Source: Acidobacteriota bacterium (GTDB lineage Bacteria; Acidobacteriota; Terriglobia; 20CM-2-55-15). From it: a stretch of DNA of 9,838 bases. The notes beneath the pieces were generated by a model. It had not been told where the DNA came from. It worked only from the letters and a program-made list of their open reading frames with translations, and did not search any database. The DNA lies in assembly GCA_003222755.1 (NCBI GenBank), contig QHXA01000002.1:18538-28375 (forward strand). The letters run 5' to 3'. The position numbers and the translations under genes are program-made. Positions 1 to 6,780 of this stretch are shown here, one piece after another (position 1 is the first letter of the stretch; each line of letters starts with the position of its first letter).

Positions 1-962
1 ATGATTTCTTCGGCTTTCGATGCCTCCTTCATGCGCTCTTTCAAGTTGGCGTCGATTACCTGCTGAAGATCATCGATGTCGTACAGGAAGGCGTTGTCGA
101 TCTCATTAACGGCAGGATCGATATCGCGCGGCACAGCGATATCAATCAAGAACATCGGCCGGTTCTTGCGCCGGTGAATGATCTGCTCCGCGAGCATCTT
201 GGTAATGATGAAGTGCGGTGCGCCGGTGGAGCTGATCACGATATCTGCGCGATCGATGTGATCCACGAAGTGCTCAAACGGCACTGCAGCGCCTTCGAAT
301 ACCTGTGCTAATTCGACCGCGCGCTCGAATGTCCGATTCGTCACCAGCACCGATGAAACGCCATTGCGCTTCAGATGCTTCGCCGCCAGTTCGCCCATCT
401 TACTCGCGCCAATGATCATCACCGTCTTACCCGAAAGGTCGCCAAATATCTTGCGCGCCAGCTCAACCGCTGCGTAGCCGATCGATACGGCGAACTGCGA
501 GATTCCCGTTTCGCTTCGAACCTTTTTCGCGACCGCGAATGCGCGGTTCATCAGGGCGCTCAAATGCATCCCCACTGTTCCAGCATCGGCTGCGATCCGG
601 AAGGCTTCCTTGATCTGGCCTAAGATTTGCGGCTCGCCGATCATCATCGAATCGAGGCTTGCTGCGACCCGAAACACGTGCCGGATCGCATCTACATTGC
701 GGAAGCTGTAGAGGTGCTTGGAAACAACATCATGCGGGATCTCATGAAACTCGCAGAGGAACTCTCGGATCAAGCGGTCATCGGGACTTTCGGCAACGAC
801 CTCGACGCGGTTGCAGGTCGAAAGGATCATCGCTTCGCTCACGTCCTGCCGGCCGGTAAGAGATTTCAGTGCCAGCCGCAACGCCTCGCTATTAAAAGCG
901 AGCCGTTCACGGATTTCGACCGGCGCGGTTTTGTGACTAACTCCGACGAGTGCGAGCTGCAT
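1..962 (-). CDS. hemA: Glutamyl-tRNA reductase (partial, C-terminus beyond left edge)
   Basis: This enzyme reduces glutamyl-tRNA(Glu) with NADPH to glutamate-1-semialdehyde, the first committed step of tetrapyrrole synthesis by the C5 pathway. About 320 codons are present, and the frame stays open to position 1. The N-terminal catalytic domain begins with GVSHKTAPVEIRERLAF (residues 7-23). It carries the nucleophile Cys50 in LSTCNRVEV, followed by the family block SLDSMMIGEPQILGQIKEAF. The NADPH-binding turn reads GASKMGE, where most family members have GAGKMGE, so the second glycine is serine. The block RPMFLIDIAVPRDIDP follows, and the reading ends in the helical dimerisation region (NLKERMKEASKAEEI). 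The ATG shares base 962 with the TAA stop of the upstream membrane protein (TAATG), so translation is probably coupled. There is no separate Shine-Dalgarno site. Identification is secure. Confidence 0.96.
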   Translation of the reverse strand, partial: MQLALVGVSHKTAPVEIRERLAFNSEALRLALKSLTGRQDVSEAMILSTCNRVEVVAESPDDRLIREFLCEFHEIPHDVVSKHLYSFRNVDAIRHVFRVAASLDSMMIGEPQILGQIKEAFRIAADAGTVGMHLSALMNRAFAVAKKVRSETGISQFAVSIGYAAVELARKIFGDLSGKTVMIIGASKMGELAAKHLKRNGVSSVLVTNRTFERAVELAQVFEGAAVPFEHFVDHIDRADIVISSTGAPHFIITKMLAEQIIHRRKNRPMFLIDIAVPRDIDPAVNEIDNAFLYDIDDLQQVIDANLKERMKEASKAEEI

Positions 963-1771
963 TATTGAAACGTGTGCAGGCCACCGAAGTAATTTGCTCC
1001 CAAAAAGGTCACCAAAACTCCGATGAAACCCACGATCGATAGATAGGCCGCCTTTCTTCCGCGCCAGCCCGTCAGGCGGTAGAAGATCAGCAGCAAATAG
1101 ACCAACCAGGTCAGAAACGAAAACAGCACCTTAGCGTCTGTGGCCCAAAAACCTCCCACCGCTGCCTGCGCCCACAGCGCTCCAGTGATAATGCCCAGCG
1201 TGATGAGAGGGAAACCAATGGCAAGGGAGCGGTATGCGAGATCGTCACAGATTTCGAGCGAGGGCAGCCAGTTGTAGAAGCGCACCGGATGCTTCGATTT
1301 CAGGGCATGTTCCTGAATCAAATACATGATGGCTGCTGCAAATGCGATGAACAGGGCCGCGTACCCCAGAAAGACCAGCGGCGTGTGAATGTAAATCCAA
1401 TTGCTGCGCAGAAGCGGTGGAATGGATGCCGACGGGTCGTAAAAAAGATTTGCGATGAACGTCATAATGAAGATCAGCGGAAACGCGAATACGCTCAGCG
1501 AAGCGATTCGATATTTCGCGTACGCGATCAGCACCCCTAACGCCGCCAGCGCGCCGAAAAAAGAGAATGCTTCATACTGCTGAGTCAGTGGAAGATAGTG
1601 CACTTCCATTGCACGGTAAATGATGGATAGAATGTGCAACAGAAAACCGACCGAAACGCAAACCAAAGCCGGCCGAAACAACTTCTGTTTTTTGTGAAGC
1701 GCTGTCAGGACGGAGTGCGCAAAACCCACGGAATACAGGCCCAGCGCGAGCCTCAGCAGGACGACATGCAT
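962..1771 (-). CDS. HemX/CcsA-like cytochrome c assembly membrane protein
   Basis: A 269-residue integral membrane protein with about eight hydrophobic helices (roughly residues 3-21, 32-54, 69-85, 90-110, 127-151, 182-200, 215-232, 243-262). It belongs to the CcsA/CcmC/HemX family. CcsA exports haem and ligates it to apocytochrome c, while HemX-type relatives next to hemA affect HemA level. Family marks are His46, the LPLTQQYEAFSFF stretch (residues 60-72, compare CcsA PLSNxYESLxFF), His129 in YIHTPLVFLGYAALF, and the terminal GGLHTF with His265. The tryptophan-rich haem-handling WWD loop is eroded to WAQAAVGGFWATDAK (residues 200-214), keeping two Trp and the Asp. With that erosion and the direct coupling to hemA, a HemX-like role is as likely as true cytochrome ligation. 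It is the first gene of a two-gene operon behind the promoter at 1780-1788. Confidence 0.85.
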   Translation of the reverse strand: MHVVLLRLALGLYSVGFAHSVLTALHKKQKLFRPALVCVSVGFLLHILSIIYRAMEVHYLPLTQQYEAFSFFGALAALGVLIAYAKYRIASLSVFAFPLIFIMTFIANLFYDPSASIPPLLRSNWIYIHTPLVFLGYAALFIAFAAAIMYLIQEHALKSKHPVRFYNWLPSLEICDDLAYRSLAIGFPLITLGIITGALWAQAAVGGFWATDAKVLFSFLTWLVYLLLIFYRLTGWRGRKAAYLSIVGFIGVLVTFLGANYFGGLHTFQ

Positions 1772-1779
1772 GGCGGGTG

Positions 1780-1788
1780 ATTATAGCA
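1780..1788 (-). promoter_or_regulatory. Extended -10 promoter of the hemX-hemA operon
   Basis: Read on the minus strand, TGCTATAAT is a perfect -10 hexamer with the TGn extension. A transcript starting about seven bases further on would begin at about 1773, only one to three bases before the ATG at 1771. The mRNA would then be leaderless or nearly so. No good -35 hexamer is seen at 17 bases, which an extended -10 can tolerate. The assignment rests on sequence match and position only. Confidence 0.55.
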
Positions 1789-1811
1789 CATGGCTCACCC
1801 CTGCTCCGGTG

Positions 1812-1820
1812 TGCGATAAT
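1812..1820 (+). promoter_or_regulatory. Possible extended -10 box for the M50-trpS operon
   Basis: TGCGATAAT resembles an extended -10 element and lies upstream of the plus-strand operon. Its last two bases are the first two of the large inverted repeat. If used, the whole palindrome would form the 5' untranslated region of the M50 mRNA. No convincing -35 is present, so confidence is low. Confidence 0.25.
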
Positions 1821-1940
1821 TCGGGGACGGTTTGGTAATTCGGGGTCAGACGTCTAAATCACCCAATTACGACAAGCGGTTTTTAATCGTAATTGGGTGA
1901 TTTAGACGTCTGACCCCGAATTACCAAACCGTCCCCGAAT
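1819..1940. repeat. 122-bp perfect palindromic element (REPIN/RAYT-like)
   Basis: Two exactly complementary 54-bp arms (1819-1872 and 1887-1940) flank a 14-base loop (1873-1886). I compared the arms base by base and found no mismatch. The left flank contributes a 19-base-spaced repeat of TAATTCGGGG (1817-1826 and 1836-1845). Each arm also holds the self-complementary core AGACGTCT. Motifs of the style ATTCGGGG and GGGGTCAGAC are what I associate with REP sequences mobilised by IS200-like RAYT transposases, but no transposase gene is in the window. The arms have stayed identical, which suggests recent arrival or continuing correction. No target duplication is visible at the edges. It fills most of the 171-base gap between divergent operons and ends two bases before the M50 start codon. 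The mobile-element label is an inference from form; the palindrome itself is seen directly. Confidence 0.85.
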
Positions 1941-1942
1941 CT

Positions 1943-2626
1943 ATGAGCAGCGACGTTTTCTTCTTAGTCATACAATTTGTTGTTTTGCTCCTATCGTTGA
2001 GCATCCATGAATCGGCTCATGCCTGGACCGCGGATGCTCTGGGTGATCCGACTGCGCGATATTTGGGTCGAGTTTCACTAAATCCAATCGTTCACGCAGA
2101 CCCGGTTGGGACGATTCTTTTTCCACTCATGGGCATGTTCATGCTGGGCGGAGCAATCTTCGGGTGGGCGAAGCCGGTCCCCGTCAATCTTTCGCGGCTG
2201 CGAAATCCAAGCCGGGACCACATGATCGTGGCCGCAGCGGGTCCGATCAGCAATCTAATGCTTGCCTTAGGCTTGTTGATTTGCTTGTTGATTTCGAAGA
2301 GCGTGTCCGCGGACGCTGGATCTGTCTTGTCGCGGGTCGCCTACGGTCAAATCGTGGAAGGCAGTCCGGTGCTGGCCCCGCTGATCGCGTTCGCGTATCA
2401 CGGGATCGTCATCAATCTCATATTGGCAGTATTCAACTTCATCCCGATTGCGCCATTGGACGGCGCCGCCGTCGTTTCAGGTCTATTGCCCAGATCGATG
2501 TTGGTGGCCTTTGATCAAATGCAAAGCTACGGCTTTATTCTTTTGATCGGCCTGTTGTACTTGGGAATTCCCGCAATGCTTTACACGCCCGTGATCAACT
2601 TCGTTCTCTCCTTCCTGTTTGTTTGA
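1943..2626 (+). CDS. Site-2 protease family (M50) membrane metalloprotease
   Basis: A 227-residue polytopic membrane zinc protease of the small, PDZ-less M50 type, distinct from the larger RseP. The zinc-binding helix HESAH (residues 22-26) lies in the first membrane segment with catalytic Glu23. The family block LGDPTARYLGRVSLNPIVHADPVGT spans residues 33-57. A membrane segment carries AAAGPISNLMLA (97-108), and the third zinc ligand is Asp173 in NFIPIAPLDG (165-174). Length and N-terminus match the family, so the gene looks complete despite the palindrome just upstream. The ATG at 1943 is the only usable start: the frame meets a TGA at 1898-1900, and no ATG, GTG or TTG lies between. No Shine-Dalgarno site is visible, since the bases before the ATG belong to the palindrome arm. 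The substrate is unknown. It heads the seven-gene run and is followed by trpS after two bases. Confidence 0.92.
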   Translation: MSSDVFFLVIQFVVLLLSLSIHESAHAWTADALGDPTARYLGRVSLNPIVHADPVGTILFPLMGMFMLGGAIFGWAKPVPVNLSRLRNPSRDHMIVAAAGPISNLMLALGLLICLLISKSVSADAGSVLSRVAYGQIVEGSPVLAPLIAFAYHGIVINLILAVFNFIPIAPLDGAAVVSGLLPRSMLVAFDQMQSYGFILLIGLLYLGIPAMLYTPVINFVLSFLFV

Positions 2627-2628
2627 AT

Positions 2629-3600
2629 ATGAAAAGATCGAGAATTCTTAGCGGCATGAGGCCGACAGGGAAGCTGCACCTGGGCCACCTTGTCGGGGCC
2701 CTCGACAATTGGGTGCGTCTGCAGGATGAGTACGAGTGCTTCTACTGTATCGTCGACTGGCATGCGCTGACGACTCACTACGATTCCACTCAAGGCATTC
2801 GCGAAATGATTGTCGATAATGCCATCGATTGGCTTACGGCCGGTCTTGATCCGAACCGATCGACTCTGTTCATTCAATCCCACGTGGTGGAACACGCCGT
2901 GTTGTCGATGATTGTCCCACTGCCCTGGTTGGAACGCGTGCCGACCTACAAAGAGCAGATGGCCGAAATCAAGGAGCACGATCTCCATACGTATGGCTTC
3001 CTCGGCTATCCCTTGCTGCAATCCGCCGATATCCTTATCTATAAAGCCAATGCTGTTCCAGTCGGCGCCGATCAGGTCGCACACATTGAGCTAACCCGCG
3101 AGATCGCCCGGCGCTTCAATCACTTCTATGGTCAGGTGTTTCCCGAACCGCAGACCCTGCTGACCAAAGTTCCGAAATTACCCGGAACCGACGGTCGCAA
3201 AATGAGCAAGAGCTACGGCAATACGATCGCGCTTAGCGAAAAGCCAGATGTGATGAAAGAGATCGTGCGCAACATGGTGACTGACCCGGCTCGCGTTCGC
3301 CGCACGGATCCGGGCAACCCGGATATTTGTCCAGTCGGCGATTACCACGATGTCTTTTCCGACAAAAACAGAGTGGCCGAAGTGGACCACGGTTGTCGCA
3401 CCGCCGGAATAGGCTGCGTAGAATGCAAAATGTGGCTCTTCGATAGCCTTCAAAAAAGGCTGGGACCGCGCTATGAACGGCGACAGCAGCTGGAATCGCG
3501 TCCGCAGGATGTGCTGGACATTCTGAACGAAGGTTCAAAGAAGGCGAGAGTGGCTGCAGGCGAAACAATGGCGGAAGTGCGGAACGCCATGAAGGTTTGA
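2629..3600 (+). CDS. trpS: Tryptophanyl-tRNA synthetase with probable Fe-S motif
   Basis: A class Ic aminoacyl-tRNA synthetase that charges tRNA(Trp) with tryptophan. I chose the ATG at 2629 (323 residues) over an in-frame TTG two codons earlier, because homologues begin just before the PTG-HIGH region and the ATG follows the M50 stop by two bases. The HIGH-type signature is PTGKLHLGHLVGAL (HLGH at 17-20), and the KMSKS loop is exact at 191-195. The SADIL and PVGADQVAHIELTREIARRFN blocks are present. The anticodon-binding region holds four cysteines at 234, 256, 263 and 266, spaced C-x21-C-x6-C-x2-C. This is one residue off the C-x22-C-x6-C-x2-C motif that binds a [4Fe-4S] cluster in Thermotoga maritima TrpRS. 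Cluster binding here is an inference. No Shine-Dalgarno site is seen, so translation is probably coupled to the M50 gene. Confidence 0.97.
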   Translation: MKRSRILSGMRPTGKLHLGHLVGALDNWVRLQDEYECFYCIVDWHALTTHYDSTQGIREMIVDNAIDWLTAGLDPNRSTLFIQSHVVEHAVLSMIVPLPWLERVPTYKEQMAEIKEHDLHTYGFLGYPLLQSADILIYKANAVPVGADQVAHIELTREIARRFNHFYGQVFPEPQTLLTKVPKLPGTDGRKMSKSYGNTIALSEKPDVMKEIVRNMVTDPARVRRTDPGNPDICPVGDYHDVFSDKNRVAEVDHGCRTAGIGCVECKMWLFDSLQKRLGPRYERRQQLESRPQDVLDILNEGSKKARVAAGETMAEVRNAMKV

Positions 3601-3606
3601 ATTCGG

Positions 3607-4356
3607 ATGCTTGACGAGCTGAAAATTTCATTGCCGCTATACGAAGGGCCGCTGGACCTGCTGTTGGACTTGATACGCCGGCAGAAACTGGACATCTACG
3701 ACATCCCTATTGCGAAAGTCACTGAGCAGTACCTGGCGTATCTGCATCTAATGGAGGAAATGAATGTGGATGTTGCTTCGGAGTTCATCGTCATCGCTGC
3801 GCAACTGATCTACATCAAATCCCGCATGCTGCTGCCTCCCGACCCAGATGCCGCATCGGAAGAGAAAGAGGATCCCCGGGCCGAACTTGTCCGGCGGCTC
3901 GTCGAGTACGAGAAGTTTAAGAACGCCGCGCAAATGCTTTATCAACGCGAGATGATTGAAAACGCGTCCTGGTCAAAGCCTGGCGAGATCGTAATGGAAG
4001 ATGCCGAGCTCGAACCCGAACTGAATGTGACGCTCTACGATCTGCTGCTCGCATTTCGCGACGTCGCCAAACGCGCCGAGCAGCGCCCACCGATGCAGGT
4101 GAGCCGGGACGAGTTTTCGGTCGAACAAATGATGGCGTTTTTGTTTGAGAGGATCGTGTCCGCAACCGGAGCTGTGGCAGTTACGGAGATCTTGCCGAAT
4201 ATCACATCACGCCGCGCCCTGATCACTGCTTTTCTGGCGCTTCTGGAACTGACGCGGCTGCGCGCGATCTATCTCAGACAGGATAAAGCTTTCGGAGAAA
4301 TAACGGCCCGAGCGAATCCGGATTATGAATTATCCAAATCTTTCAGCCCTGCTTGA
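3607..4356 (+). CDS. scpA: Segregation and condensation protein A (kleisin)
   Basis: ScpA is the kleisin that bridges the SMC heads and, with ScpB, forms the bacterial condensin that organises and separates chromosomes. The 249-residue product has the N-terminal family signature LYEGPLDLLLDLIRRQKLDI (residues 11-30), then ASEFIVIAAQLIYIKSRMLL in the helical domain that contacts the SMC neck. A charged, variable linker (about residues 75-90) follows. The C-terminal winged-helix region reads EILPNITSRRALITAFLALL and binds the SMC cap. GAAGG at 3591-3595 lies 11 bases before the ATG, a loosely spaced ribosome site. It starts six bases after trpS, and its last 32 bases overlap scpB in another frame, so production of the two subunits is probably linked. 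No smc gene is in the window. Confidence 0.95.
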   Translation: MLDELKISLPLYEGPLDLLLDLIRRQKLDIYDIPIAKVTEQYLAYLHLMEEMNVDVASEFIVIAAQLIYIKSRMLLPPDPDAASEEKEDPRAELVRRLVEYEKFKNAAQMLYQREMIENASWSKPGEIVMEDAELEPELNVTLYDLLLAFRDVAKRAEQRPPMQVSRDEFSVEQMMAFLFERIVSATGAVAVTEILPNITSRRALITAFLALLELTRLRAIYLRQDKAFGEITARANPDYELSKSFSPA

Positions 4357-4897
4357 GGCCATCGTTTATCTCGCAAACGAGCCGGTCAGTCTCGACGCGA
4401 TTCAGAAAGCGCTGCCCAATGTCGATCGTAGCGAGTTACGGCAAACGCTGAGCGAATTGGTCGAGCAATATCGCGCGCCGGAACACGGTATCGAAATTCG
4501 CGAAGTGGCCGACGGCTATCGTTTCTCCACGAAGCCGGAGCATCACGAAGTCCTGAAGCAATTCATCAAGAGCCAGATTCCGCCCACCCGCCTATCGTTG
4601 GCAGCGCTGGAGACTTTGGCTGTGATCGCGTACAAACAACCGGTCACGATTCCGGAAATCCAAGAGATCCGAGGTGTCCATGCCAGCGGGGTGATCAAGA
4701 CCCTCCTCGATAAGAAATTCATCACCACGGCAGGCCGGAAGGAGGTTCTGGGGCGTCCCATCCTCTATAAGACCACTAAGGAATTCCTCGTCCATTTCGG
4801 TCTGAAAGACTTGGGTGAGTTGCCGACAATGGAGGAATTCGAAGAACTCATCAAAAACCAGGCTGCGACAGAGGAAGAAATTCCTGAAGAGGTGTGA
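4325..4897 (+). CDS. scpB: Segregation and condensation protein B
   Basis: ScpB is the dimeric winged-helix partner that binds the ScpA linker in the SMC-ScpAB condensin. The 190-residue product begins with the expected LSALLEAIVYLANEPVSLDAI. Its second winged-helix domain carries the family hallmark TLAVIAYKQPVTIPEIQEIRG, followed by GVIKTLLDKKFI, GRKEVLGRPILYKTTKEFL and FGLKDLGELP. The tail is acidic (Glu-rich from about residue 172), as is usual. The ATG at 4325 lies 32 bases inside scpA. It fits the family N-terminus, and no clear Shine-Dalgarno site precedes it, so initiation probably depends on ribosomes translating scpA. An 84-base gap separates it from the next gene, the only real break in the plus-strand run. 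Confidence 0.95.
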   Translation: MNYPNLSALLEAIVYLANEPVSLDAIQKALPNVDRSELRQTLSELVEQYRAPEHGIEIREVADGYRFSTKPEHHEVLKQFIKSQIPPTRLSLAALETLAVIAYKQPVTIPEIQEIRGVHASGVIKTLLDKKFITTAGRKEVLGRPILYKTTKEFLVHFGLKDLGELPTMEEFEELIKNQAATEEEIPEEV

Positions 4898-4960
4898 ACG
4901 GCAGGGACGGTCTATTCTTGAGGCTGCGCGCTATCGCGCTTGCGCTTCGCGGACCGCCCC

Positions 4961-4966
4961 TACAAT
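4961..4966 (+). promoter_or_regulatory. Possible internal -10 box before the pseudouridine synthase gene
   Basis: TACAAT lies in the 84-base gap after scpB, with TTGCGC 15 bases upstream as a weak -35 candidate. A transcript would start at about 4973, some nine bases before the ATG at 4982. This could give the last three genes an independent promoter. The same TACAAT hexamer recurs in the control region at 9775-9802. Support is by match and spacing only. Confidence 0.3.
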
Positions 4967-4981
4967 CGCTGCAATGAACTT

Positions 4982-5701
4982 ATGCAGGAACGTCTTCAAA
5001 AAATCCTCGCGCATGCGGGCATCGCCTCGCGCCGCCACGCCGAAGAAATGATCAAGACAGGCCGTGTCAGCGTGAATGGCCGGATTGTGACCGAGCTCGG
5101 CTCGAAGGCGGATCCTGCCGAAGATGTCATCAAAGTTAACGGCAAGAAGCTGTCATCGCCACAGCGTCACGTGTACATCCTGCTGAACAAGCCGAAGAAT
5201 GTGATGGCCACCTCGAGCGACCCTCAAGGCCGGCCGACTGTTATCGAGTACGTCAAACGTAAAGTGAAGGAGCGGGTCTACCCCGTGGGTCGCCTTGATT
5301 TCGGCTCAGAGGGTCTGCTGATTCTGACCAATGACGGCGAGTTCACAAAATTGATGACCACAGCTGGGGTTATTCCGAAGGTTTATCACGTCAAAGTCGC
5401 AGGCATGCCGGCCGAGCGCGATTTGGACCGCCTTCGCCGTGGCGCTTATATTGATAACGAACGCCTCGCGCCGTGCCAAATCGTCTCCCTCAAAGGCGGT
5501 AAGAATCCGTGGTTCGAAGTCACGTTGCATCAAGGTCGCAATCAGCAGATCCGCCGCATGTTTCAATCGACTGGCCATCCCGTCGAAAAACTGCGGCGCA
5601 TACGCATCGGTTTCCTCGAAGATGAAAAATTGAAACCGGGCGAATGGCGTTTTCTGACGGAGCATGAGATCGCGCATTTCAAACGGGAGTTCAAGCAATG
5701 A
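4982..5701 (+). CDS. RsuA/RluB-family rRNA pseudouridine synthase
   Basis: This enzyme isomerises a specific uridine in ribosomal RNA to pseudouridine. The 239-residue product starts with an S4 RNA-binding domain (MQERLQKILAHAGIASRRHA, about residues 1-60). The RsuA-type catalytic domain follows, with ILLNKPKNV and GRLDFGSEGLLILTNDGE containing the catalytic Asp106. HQGRNQQIRRMF and KLRRIRIG are the family's later blocks. The order and the scpB neighbourhood favour RluB (23S rRNA, helix 89 region) over RsuA, but specificity cannot be read from sequence alone. I prefer the ATG at 4982. An in-frame TTG at 4940 would add 14 unconserved residues, and the ATG at 4974 is out of frame. Its TGA overlaps the hisC ATG by four bases (ATGA). 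Confidence 0.93.
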   Translation: MQERLQKILAHAGIASRRHAEEMIKTGRVSVNGRIVTELGSKADPAEDVIKVNGKKLSSPQRHVYILLNKPKNVMATSSDPQGRPTVIEYVKRKVKERVYPVGRLDFGSEGLLILTNDGEFTKLMTTAGVIPKVYHVKVAGMPAERDLDRLRRGAYIDNERLAPCQIVSLKGGKNPWFEVTLHQGRNQQIRRMFQSTGHPVEKLRRIRIGFLEDEKLKPGEWRFLTEHEIAHFKREFKQ

Positions 5702-6780
5702 GCTTCTCGGATATTGTGCCGGAGCACATACGGCAAATACCTATTTACAAGTCCGAAAATCCGGCTGAAGAAATCGAACGGGAGCTCGGCGTGAAAGTCG
5801 TCCAGCTCGGCATGAACGAAAACCCTTTTGGGCCTTCACCAAAAGCTGTAGAAGCTGCCCGCTCGTACATGGAGCATGTCGCCCCGTATCCGGACGACAG
5901 TGGTTTCTTTCTGCGGCAAAAATTGGCAGCGCACTATCACGTATCCATGGACGAGCTCATCATCAGCTCTGGTTCCAGCGACATTCTCGCTATGGCCTAT
6001 CACGCAATCCTTTCCCCCAGCGCCGAAGTGCTCACGGGCGAGGCATCGTTCATCGTGTATTACCAGCTCGCGGATATTTTGAACATGCGGATTCTGCGTG
6101 TGCCGATGAAGGACTATGGTTTCGATGTCGACGCGATGGCTTCGCGCGTGACACCAAACACCAGGTTAATTGTGATCGCAAACCCAAACAACCCCACCGG
6201 AACCATTGTTCGGCGCAGAGAACTCGATGCATTCATCAAAAGAATTCCGGACCATACTCTTGTCATTCTCGACGAAGCCTATTTCGAATACGTCGGCGAC
6301 AGCGAATATCCAGATTCGCTCGAATATGTGCGAGCCGGTAGACCGATACTGATTCTGCGTACGTTTTCGAAAGTGTTCGGTTTGGCTGGTTTGAGGATCG
6401 GCTACGGCATCAGCACGCGCGATGTTATCGGCACGCTTTACAAGGTTCGGATGGCGTTCAATACCAACAGCGTTGCGCAAGTCGCTGCTCTGGCGGCTTG
6501 GGACGATCACGAACACGTTCAAAAGAGCGTCCAGCTCAATCGGGCCGGATTGGAGTTTCTGTACAAAGGCTTAGCGAAGAGAGGGCTGAAATATGTTCCG
6601 TCGCATGCGAACTTTGTACTCGTGGAATTGGGTAGGCCAGCACCTGTGGTAACAGAAGCCTTGCTCAAACAAGGCGTCATCGTGCGTCCTGCCTGGGGCT
6701 GTCCGACCTGCATGCGCGTATCTGTGGGTACGCAGGATCAAAATGAGCGATTCCTATCCGCCTTGAACAAAGTGCTGTGA
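5698..6780 (+). CDS. hisC: Histidinol-phosphate aminotransferase
   Basis: A fold-type I PLP enzyme that moves the amino group of glutamate to imidazole-acetol phosphate in histidine synthesis. The 360-residue product has the usual length. The N-terminal substrate-loop motif is LGMNENPFGPSP, and cofactor contacts follow in SSGSSDIL, NPNNPTG (162-168) and LDEAYFEY (Asp192, Tyr195). The Schiff-base lysine is Lys225 in RTFSKVFGLAGLRIGYG, and the carboxylate-binding arginine lies in MRVSVGT near the C-terminus. GGGAG at 5685-5689, eight bases before the ATG, is the clearest Shine-Dalgarno site in the plus-strand run. Relatives in this family also transaminate phenylalanine or tyrosine, so a broad aromatic role is possible. 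No other his genes are nearby, so the histidine pathway is not clustered here. Confidence 0.92.
   Translation: MSFSDIVPEHIRQIPIYKSENPAEEIERELGVKVVQLGMNENPFGPSPKAVEAARSYMEHVAPYPDDSGFFLRQKLAAHYHVSMDELIISSGSSDILAMAYHAILSPSAEVLTGEASFIVYYQLADILNMRILRVPMKDYGFDVDAMASRVTPNTRLIVIANPNNPTGTIVRRRELDAFIKRIPDHTLVILDEAYFEYVGDSEYPDSLEYVRAGRPILILRTFSKVFGLAGLRIGYGISTRDVIGTLYKVRMAFNTNSVAQVAALAAWDDHEHVQKSVQLNRAGLEFLYKGLAKRGLKYVPSHANFVLVELGRPAPVVTEALLKQGVIVRPAWGCPTCMRVSVGTQDQNERFLSALNKVL

Noticed and set aside
627..968. Plus-strand open frame of 113 codons antisense to hemA
   Set aside because: The hemA catalytic domain on the other strand is unmistakable, and no motif is seen in this frame.
2623..2628. TTG at 2623 as the trpS start
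   Set aside because: It would overlap the M50 stop and add two residues. The ATG at 2629 fits the family N-terminus better.
2581..3084. Minus-strand open frame of 167 codons opposite the M50 3' end and trpS
   Set aside because: It lies antisense to two clearly conserved genes, has no recognisable motif and no start signal. It is a shadow frame.
4926..4939. GCGCG-CTAT-CGCGC hairpin after scpB as a terminator
   Set aside because: The stem is only five pairs and is followed by no T run. The next gene belongs to the same conserved neighbourhood, so read-through is more likely.
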